9,628 nt of DNA from the NCBI GenBank assembly GCA_937859105.1, contig CALMAD010000190.1, forward strand, positions 1 through 9,628. Reading direction: 5' to 3'. The position numbers were made by a program, and so were the translations under genes. Positions 4,640 to 9,628 of this stretch are shown in pieces. This DNA comes from an uncultured Propionibacteriaceae bacterium (GTDB lineage Bacteria > Actinomycetota > Actinomycetes > Propionibacteriales > Propionibacteriaceae). A model generated the notes under the pieces. That model was not told the DNA's origin, made no database searches, and was given only the letters and a program-made list of their open reading frames with translations. Positions within the stretch are counted from its first letter, which is position 1. Every line of letters starts with the position of its first letter.

Positions 4640-6174
4640 AGCTGGCGCGCGCGTTCTCGATGGCGCTGGTCGGGCTGAATTCGACGCTCGTCGAGGTGGA
4701 GGTGTCGCTCGGCACGGGTCTCCCGCGCACCGTGATCGTCGGCCTGCCCGACACGGCGCTGTACGAGGCGAGGGATCGGTGCAAGGCGGCCGTCACGTCC
4801 CTGGGCCGCGTCTGGCCCAACCAGCAAGTGACCATCAACCTGACGCCGGCCACGCTGCCCAAGGCGGGCTCGCACTTCGACCTCGCGATCGTCGTGGCCG
4901 CCTTGGCGGCCGACGGCCTGGTGCCCTTGGCCGCGCTGGAGCGCACGCTGTTGGTGGGGGAGTTGGGGTTGGACGGGCGGGTGCGCCCGGTGCGGGGGAT
5001 CTTGCCGCTGCTGGTGGCGGCCGAGCGCGAGGGCCTGCGGCGGGCGATCGTGCCGGCGGCCCAGCGCCGGGAAGGGGCCCTCGTCGACGGCCTCGCGGTC
5101 TGCGGCGTCCACACGTTGGCGGAGGCGATCGACGTGCTGCGGGGGCGTCCGGTGGCGTGCGCGGTGGAGTCCGAGGTGGCAGAGCCGCAGGTGCCTGCGG
5201 TGACGAAAGACCTGGCCGACGTCGTCGGACAGGTCGAGGGCAAATGGGCGCTCGAGGTGGCGGCGGCGGGGGGCCATCACCTGTACTTCCATGGGCCGCC
5301 GGGCGTCGGCAAGACGCTGTTGGCGGAGCGCCTGCCCGGCCTGTTGCCCGACCTCGGGGTGGCAGAGTCGCTGGAGGTGTCGGCGATCCATTCGCTGGCG
5401 GGTGAGTCGCTCGACCGGGGGCTGGTCCGGCGTCCGCCGTTCGCGGCGCCGCACCACTCCGCATCGCTGGCCGCGATCGTCGGGGGCGGTCCGCGCGTCG
5501 CGCTGCCGGGGGCGGTCTCGCGGGCGCACCACGGGGTGCTCTTCCTCGACGAGGCGCCCGAGTTCAGCCCCCGGGCGCTGGAGGCGCTGCGGACGCCGCT
5601 GGAGTCCGGCGAGATCGTGCTCGCCCGGTCGCTCGCACAAACGAGGTACCCGGCGCGGTTTCAGCTGGTGCTGGCGGCGAACCCCTGTCCCTGCGGGCAG
5701 GCGGGCACCCCGGGTGGCGACTGCCGGTGCCCGGCCATGAGCGTGCGCCGGTATACGACCCGGATCTCGGGGCCGATCCTGGATCGCATCGACATCTCGC
5801 AGTCGTTGGCGCCGATGCGTCGGGCGATGTTGCGGGCGGCGTCCCGGGTGCGGGCCGAATCGAGCGCAATGGTCGCCGAGCGTGTCGCGCTGGCCCGCGA
5901 GCGGCAACGCGAGAGGCTCGCGCCGTTCGGATTCACGACCAATGCCTCCGTCCCGGGTCCGGTGCTGCGCCGGGCGCTACCGGAGCCCCCGGGCCTCGAT
6001 GTGCTCGACCGGGCGGTGACCCGCGGCCAGCTCAGCAGCCGAGGCTTCGACAAAGTGCTGCGAGTGGCGTGGACGATGGCGGATCTGGCGGGCGCCGCGC
6101 GCCCGTCCCGGGAAGACGTGGAGGCGGCGCTGGCCATGCGGCGCGGCGAGGAGTTGGAGGCCCGTTGTGGCTGA
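4636..6174 (+). CDS. comM: ComM/YifB-family Mg-chelatase-like AAA+ ATPase
   Basis: A 512-residue AAA+ protein. Family member ComM of Vibrio cholerae is a hexameric helicase that promotes branch migration during natural transformation. The N-terminal Lon-protease-like (ChlI-type) domain spans about 1-170 without an apparent catalytic pair. The AAA+ module spans about 190-395, with Walker A GPPGVGKT at 220-227, Walker B VLFLDE at 301-306, the NPCPCG motif at 349-354, and ISGPILDRID at 377-386. Cysteines 351, 353, 363 and 365 could form a metal site. The C-terminal Mg-chelatase-type helical domain follows to about 505. Length and domain order are normal. The ATG overlaps the yraN stop by four nt and has GGGGAA eight nt upstream. 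The GTG of dprA lies eight nt inside its 3' end, indicating tight coupling. In actinobacteria not known to be competent, the role is probably general recombination (inference). Confidence 0.95.
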   Translation: MKLARAFSMALVGLNSTLVEVEVSLGTGLPRTVIVGLPDTALYEARDRCKAAVTSLGRVWPNQQVTINLTPATLPKAGSHFDLAIVVAALAADGLVPLAALERTLLVGELGLDGRVRPVRGILPLLVAAEREGLRRAIVPAAQRREGALVDGLAVCGVHTLAEAIDVLRGRPVACAVESEVAEPQVPAVTKDLADVVGQVEGKWALEVAAAGGHHLYFHGPPGVGKTLLAERLPGLLPDLGVAESLEVSAIHSLAGESLDRGLVRRPPFAAPHHSASLAAIVGGGPRVALPGAVSRAHHGVLFLDEAPEFSPRALEALRTPLESGEIVLARSLAQTRYPARFQLVLAANPCPCGQAGTPGGDCRCPAMSVRRYTTRISGPILDRIDISQSLAPMRRAMLRAASRVRAESSAMVAERVALARERQRERLAPFGFTTNASVPGPVLRRALPEPPGLDVLDRAVTRGQLSSRGFDKVLRVAWTMADLAGAARPSREDVEAALAMRRGEELEARCG

Positions 6175-7372
6175 CGACGAGCGGGACGCCCGGCGCGGCC
6201 TGGCGTGCGCGGTGGAGGCGGGCGATTCGCGCCTTCCGACCGTCCTGGAGGAGGTCGGGCCGGTGGATGCCTGGCGGGGTCTGGTCGCGACCACGATGGA
6301 GAGCCCGTGGGGCGCGCGGGCGAAGCGGGTCGACCTGGAGGCGCTCCGCGCGGCGGAGGCCGCCTGTGGGGCGCGGTTCGTGATCCCGTCCGACGACGAG
6401 TGGCCGCAGCGGCTGCAGAGCCTGCGCGGCTGCAAGGAGGTGCAGGGGATGACCGGGGAGCCGGTCGGCCTGTGGGTGCGCGGGCAGGCTCCGCTGGCGG
6501 AGGTCGTCGAACGGTCGGTGGCGATCGTGGGGTCCCGGGCCGCGACCGCGTTGGGAGAGCGGGTGGCGTCGGACCTGGCGGCGGAACTGGCGTCCGCGGG
6601 GGTGACCGTGGTCTCGGGAGGGGCCTATGGCGTCGACGCGGCGGCCCACCGAGGTGCGCTGGCCGTCGCCGGCACGACGGTGGCGTTCCTGGCGGGTGGT
6701 CCGGCGCACGAGTACCCGCGAGGGCACGCTTCGCTGCTGCAGCAGATCGCGGCGACCGGGCTGGTGGTCTCGGAGCAGCCTCCGGGGGAGGTGCCCTCGC
6801 GGCTTCGGTTCCTGTCACGGAATCGGCTCATCGCGGCGTCGTCGCTGGGCACGGTCGTGGTGGAGGCCGCGGCGCGCAGCGGGGCGCGGAATACGTCCAC
6901 GTGGGCGAGGGAGTGCGGGCGTCCGGTGATGGCGGTGCCGGGCCCGGTGACCAGCGCGACCTCGTTCACGCCGCACCAGCTCATCCGTGAGGCCGATGCT
7001 GTCTTGGTGACGTGCGCCGAGCATGTGCTGACCGAGGTGGGCCCCCTCCGGCCCGAGCGGGAGTCCGAGGGTGGCGCGCAGGGGCAGCCGCGGCTGTTGG
7101 ACATGCTCGTGCCGGCCGACGCGGCGGTGTACGAGGCTCTTCCGTCCCGCGGGGCGCGGCCGGTGGGGGAGTTGGCGCTGCGAGCCGGGGTGGCGGTGCC
7201 GGCGTGCCTGGGGGCCCTGCAGCGGCTGGCCGAGATGGGCCTGGCCGAGCCGGCGACCGGCGGGCGATGGAGGCTGGGCCGGGCTCAGGACCGTCCGCTG
7301 CTGCCGCGGGAGGCGGCGGCGGGTGTGCCGCGACGGGGAGTGCCTCGACAGGGTCGCGAGCACGGCGCCTAA
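6167..7372 (+). CDS. dprA: DNA-processing protein DprA (Smf)
   Basis: A 401-residue cytosolic protein that binds single-stranded DNA and loads RecA, best known from natural transformation. An N-terminal helical region (about 1-75) leads into the Rossmann-like core. Core motifs are VGSRAAT (121-127), SGGAYGVDAAAHRGAL (150-165) and RFLSRNRLIA (214-223), followed by GTVVVEAAARSGARNT. A winged-helix-like C-terminal domain spans about 315-372, and then comes a basic, proline-rich tail. The usual SGLARGID reads SGGAYGVD here, still within family variation. The GTG at 6167 overlaps the comM end by eight nt and has Shine-Dalgarno GGAGG at 6156-6160, six nt upstream. In several actinobacteria xerC or viuB follows dprA; here an alpha/beta hydrolase does. 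Confidence 0.95.
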   Translation: MADDERDARRGLACAVEAGDSRLPTVLEEVGPVDAWRGLVATTMESPWGARAKRVDLEALRAAEAACGARFVIPSDDEWPQRLQSLRGCKEVQGMTGEPVGLWVRGQAPLAEVVERSVAIVGSRAATALGERVASDLAAELASAGVTVVSGGAYGVDAAAHRGALAVAGTTVAFLAGGPAHEYPRGHASLLQQIAATGLVVSEQPPGEVPSRLRFLSRNRLIAASSLGTVVVEAAARSGARNTSTWARECGRPVMAVPGPVTSATSFTPHQLIREADAVLVTCAEHVLTEVGPLRPERESEGGAQGQPRLLDMLVPADAAVYEALPSRGARPVGELALRAGVAVPACLGALQRLAEMGLAEPATGGRWRLGRAQDRPLLPREAAAGVPRRGVPRQGREHGA

Positions 7373-7381
7373 GGTGGCCTG

Positions 7382-8098
7382 GTGACATCGCGTCCGCTCC
7401 TCGTGCTCGTGCACGGCACGCGCTTCGACACGCGCCAGTGGGTGGGTTATGCCGAGCTCATCCCGGAGGCCGATCTGATGCCTGTCGACCTGCCGGGTCA
7501 CGGCACCCGCGCTGGGCGCCCCTATTCCACCGACGCGGCCCTGGCGGTCGTGGAGGAGGCGGTGGGGCGGGCGGAGCCGGGGCGTCCGGTCGTGCTGGCG
7601 GGCCACAGCCTCGGAGGCTACGTCAGCGCGGACTACGCCCATCGACACCCGGGCGTCCTGGCTGGGCTGGTGCTCATCGGGGCGACCGCGGATCCCTCAC
7701 GGCATCCGCAGCTGGCGCGCCTGTACACCGGGTTCGCGGGCCTGCTGCCGCGGGTCGGGGCCGACCGCATGAGCCGGTTGGCCAACGGCGTCATGCGTCG
7801 CCTGGGCGCGTCGGTGGACGATCTCCCGGACGCCACGGGCTACGCCGCGACCCCCGCCGCCTGGAGCGCGGTGGTGGCGGAGGCGCGCGCCGACCAACTC
7901 GCCGACGTCGACTGCCCCGTCTACCTGGTGGCGGGGCAGTTCGACCAGCTGGGCATCGACCTGCGCGCATACGCACGACACTGCCGCGACCCCCGTGTGC
8001 TGGTCATCAAGCGCGCCAGCCACCTCGCCCCGCTGACGCATCGCGGGCAGGTGGCCGCGATCCTGCGGGACGCCGTGCTGGAGGCCTCCGCGAGGTGA
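7382..8098 (+). CDS. Alpha/beta fold hydrolase, substrate unknown
   Basis: A 238-residue soluble serine hydrolase. The nucleophile elbow is GHSLGG with S76. H214 in RASHLAPLTH is the likely catalytic histidine, and D188 in AGQFDQL the likely acid. The oxyanion-hole HG is at residues 11-12. A helical cap probably covers about 105-165. There is no signal peptide. The GTG start is nine nt after the dprA stop and has AAGGTGG at 7371-7377 four nt before it, so it is probably the last gene of the yraN-comM-dprA transcript. The motifs fit esterase, lactonase or MenH-like enzymes equally well. No neighbour points to a substrate, and there is no evidence for a role in DNA processing. Confidence 0.9.
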   Translation: MTSRPLLVLVHGTRFDTRQWVGYAELIPEADLMPVDLPGHGTRAGRPYSTDAALAVVEEAVGRAEPGRPVVLAGHSLGGYVSADYAHRHPGVLAGLVLIGATADPSRHPQLARLYTGFAGLLPRVGADRMSRLANGVMRRLGASVDDLPDATGYAATPAAWSAVVAEARADQLADVDCPVYLVAGQFDQLGIDLRAYARHCRDPRVLVIKRASHLAPLTHRGQVAAILRDAVLEASAR

Positions 8099-8128
8099 TC
8101 GCCAGGTGCGCGTCCGGGCGACGACCGC
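8099..8128. other. Convergent gap between hydrolase and transporter
   Basis: Only 30 nt separate two convergent genes. CTCAG (8128-8132) and CTGAG (8139-8143) could form a 5-bp stem over the transporter stop codon, without a T-tract. AGGTGCG occurs twice (8104-8110 and 8131-8137). No convincing bidirectional terminator is seen. Confidence 0.3.
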
Positions 8129-9583
8129 TCAGGTGCGGCTGAGATGGCCGGGCTCGCCCCCGCCCTGACCGGCGTAGATGAGGAGCGCCTCCTCGTGGTC
8201 GACGGCCGACGGGGCCGACCCCCACATGCGTTGTCCGTTCGGCTCGTTGAGGAGGATCAGGCTGATGATGCCGACGACGCCGGCGGCGATGAGGTAGTAG
8301 GCGGGCCAGTTGAGGTCACCGGTGGCGCTGACGAGGGTGCCGACGGCCAGCGAGGTGGTGCCGCAGAACAGCGAGATCGCGACGTTGAACGCGATCGAGA
8401 GCCCGCCGGCGCGGACGTGCGTGGGGAACAGCGACGGCAGCGTCGACGGCATCGTGGCGCTGAAGCAGATGAGCAGCAGCCCCATCATGAGCAGCCCGAG
8501 GAACACCGTCACCGGGGTCTCGGAGCGAATCAACAGGATCATCGGCAGGGCGAGCACCACGAGCCCGATCGCGCCCGCCATCGCGACCGGCTTGCGTCCG
8601 ATGCGATCGGAGAGCTTGCCGAGCAGGGGAATCGTCACCAGGGCGACCGCCATCACGACGATCTGGATCACCTGGGAGGCCCCGCTGGAGATGCCGTCGT
8701 CGCCCATGGCGGGAAGCGTGTCGCTCACATAGGTCGGCATGTAGGAGGTCAACATGTAGTTCGTCACGTTCCAGGCGACCACCAGCCCGGTGCACACGAG
8801 CATGAAGGGCCACAGCCGAAGCACGTCACGGAACTCATGGCGGCCCTTCCGCTCCTTCTGCACGCGGGCCGCGTCCTCCTGCATCTGTCGGAAGGCGGGG
8901 GTGTCGCCGAGACGCATCCGCAGGTAGATCCCGACGAAGCCGAGGGGGAGGGCGACGAAGAACGGCAATCGCCAGCCCCAGGACACCAGGTCCTCGGGGC
9001 TGAGCGCGGCGCTCACCAGGGTCACGGTGGCGGCCCCCAGCAGATAGCCCGCGAAGGTTCCGAACTCCAGCCAACTGCCGAGGTAGCCACGTCGACGGTC
9101 AGGCGCGTACTCGGCGATGAACGTCATGGCGCTGCCGTACTCGCCGCCGGTCGAGAAGCCCTGCACCAGTCGCGCCAGGAGCAGGAACAACGGGGCGAGC
9201 ATGCCGATAGCCGCGGGGTCAGGGATACAGCCGATGGCGAACGTGCCCAAGGCCATCAGGATCATCGTGATCGCCAACACCCGGGTGCGGCCGATGCGGT
9301 CGGCCAAAGGGCCGAAGAACATGCCGCCGAAAGGCCGGACGAGAAATGCGATGGCGAAGAGACCGAACGCGGCGATCGTAGCCACTGCGTGATCGAGGCC
9401 AGCGAAGAAGACCCTGCTGATCACCGGCTCGAAATAGGCGTAGACGCCGAAGTCGTACCATTCCGTGACATTGCCGATCGACGCCGCGGTGATTGCTCGA
9501 CGAATGGTCGCGGGTTCTGTGACCGTGATCTCGTCGGGATCCCATATGCGCGGGGGTTCATTCGTCGTTAAGGGGCTCTTCAC
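8129..9583 (-). CDS. MFS transporter, metabolite:H+ symporter (ProP/ShiA/KgtP-like) family
   Basis: A 484-residue inner-membrane transporter with 12 predicted helices. Family marks are NVTEWYDFGVYAYF at the start of helix 1 (38-51), the loop 2-3 motif GPLADRIGRTR (91-101), RLVQGFSTGGEYG (138-150), EYAPDRRRG (158-166) and the mirror motif GKLSDRIGRKP (322-332). These place it in the metabolite:H+ symporter group, which imports proline/betaine, shikimate, alpha-ketoglutarate, citrate and similar solutes. The C-terminal tail lacks the coiled coil of E. coli ProP. The GTG at 9583 gives 43 residues before helix 1. It has no clear Shine-Dalgarno, and the frame stays open to the window edge without another common start, so the true start could lie beyond 9628. 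It is convergent with the hydrolase and has no enzyme neighbour in the window that would reveal its substrate. Confidence 0.92.
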   Translation of the reverse strand: MKSPLTTNEPPRIWDPDEITVTEPATIRRAITAASIGNVTEWYDFGVYAYFEPVISRVFFAGLDHAVATIAAFGLFAIAFLVRPFGGMFFGPLADRIGRTRVLAITMILMALGTFAIGCIPDPAAIGMLAPLFLLLARLVQGFSTGGEYGSAMTFIAEYAPDRRRGYLGSWLEFGTFAGYLLGAATVTLVSAALSPEDLVSWGWRLPFFVALPLGFVGIYLRMRLGDTPAFRQMQEDAARVQKERKGRHEFRDVLRLWPFMLVCTGLVVAWNVTNYMLTSYMPTYVSDTLPAMGDDGISSGASQVIQIVVMAVALVTIPLLGKLSDRIGRKPVAMAGAIGLVVLALPMILLIRSETPVTVFLGLLMMGLLLICFSATMPSTLPSLFPTHVRAGGLSIAFNVAISLFCGTTSLAVGTLVSATGDLNWPAYYLIAAGVVGIISLILLNEPNGQRMWGSAPSAVDHEEALLIYAGQGGGEPGHLSRT

Positions 9584-9628
9584 GAAAGAGAGTGGATGAG
9601 GGGTCGGAATCCGCCTGCTTCGAGGAGT
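9584..9628 (-). other. Partial upstream region of the transporter
   Basis: Only 45 nt are available upstream of the proposed GTG. I see no Shine-Dalgarno, -10 or -35 hexamer on the minus strand. The transporter frame remains open through it. The promoter, if close, lies outside the window. Confidence 0.3.

Noticed and set aside
4486..5907. Minus-strand open frame of 473 codons opposite yraN and comM
   Set aside because: It is a composition artefact: Arg/Gln/His-rich low complexity, and it lies opposite the strongly conserved comM motifs.
5143..7590. Recurring CGTCCGGT-like motif inside several genes
   Set aside because: The copies near 5146, 6919 and 7584 are in frame as Arg-Pro-Val codons, so they reflect codon preference and not an uptake or repeat sequence.
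8128..8143. CTCAG/CTGAG hairpin as a bidirectional terminator
   Set aside because: It has only five base pairs, no T-tract on either strand, and overlaps the transporter stop codon; it is too weak to call.
8144..9571. Plus-strand open frame of 475 codons opposite the transporter
   Set aside because: It is the mirror of the transporter reading frame, His/Asp/Gly/Arg-rich, with no domain, and the minus-strand product has clear MFS motifs.
1..9628. CRISPR array, insertion sequence, tRNA, rRNA or defence system
   Set aside because: I saw no regularly spaced repeats, transposase or integrase motifs, tRNA-like cloverleaf or defence-gene signature on either strand; all frames with recognisable domains are accounted for.

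Overview
The window is a high-GC stretch of bacterial chromosome, almost certainly from an actinobacterium (Actinomycetota). The evidence is the very GC-rich third codon positions, the frequent GTG starts (six of eleven genes), a DUF2469 protein of the type known from actinobacteria, and the gene order rplS-lepB-rnhB-DUF2469-yraN-comM-dprA. That order matches the Mycobacterium tuberculosis Rv2904c-Rv2896c region, except that the fdhF/fdhD pair found there is absent here. Family or genus cannot be fixed from the sequence alone.

Layout. (1) Positions 43-1817 hold a divergent catabolic-looking pair: a beta-hydroxyacid dehydrogenase on the minus strand and a fumarylacetoacetate-hydrolase-family protein on the plus strand. 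They share a 128-nt intergenic region with a 14-bp near-palindrome that looks like an operator. No regulator gene is in the window. (2) Positions 1818-2039 are a non-coding leader in front of rplS. It has a GC-rich hairpin, a 13-bp palindrome, and a 9-bp inverted repeat closing a 45-nt loop just before the rplS ribosome binding site. (3) Positions 2040-4176 are a compact housekeeping run: ribosomal protein L19, signal peptidase I, RNase HII and the small DUF2469 protein. (4) Positions 4177-4261 form a short gap with a GNRA-loop hairpin and a perfect TTGACA hexamer, a likely operon boundary. (5) Positions 4262-8098 hold yraN, comM, dprA and an alpha/beta hydrolase, overlapping or separated by 9 nt. 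(6) Positions 8129-9583, on the minus strand, encode a 12-helix MFS transporter of the metabolite:H+ symporter type, convergent with the hydrolase.

How the genes fit together. L19, LepB and RNase HII are core functions (translation, secretion, removal of RNA from DNA). YraN, ComM and DprA are all linked to DNA processing. DprA loads RecA on single-stranded DNA, ComM is a branch-migration helicase in natural transformation, and YraN has a nuclease-like fold. The flanking dehydrogenase, FAH-family enzyme, hydrolase and transporter are metabolic genes of unknown substrate.

I found no mobile element, CRISPR array, tRNA, rRNA or toxin-antitoxin pair, and no convincing undescribed multi-gene system. 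The points most worth a second look are the rplS leader, the divergent operator, the DUF2469 protein and the 4177-4261 boundary.
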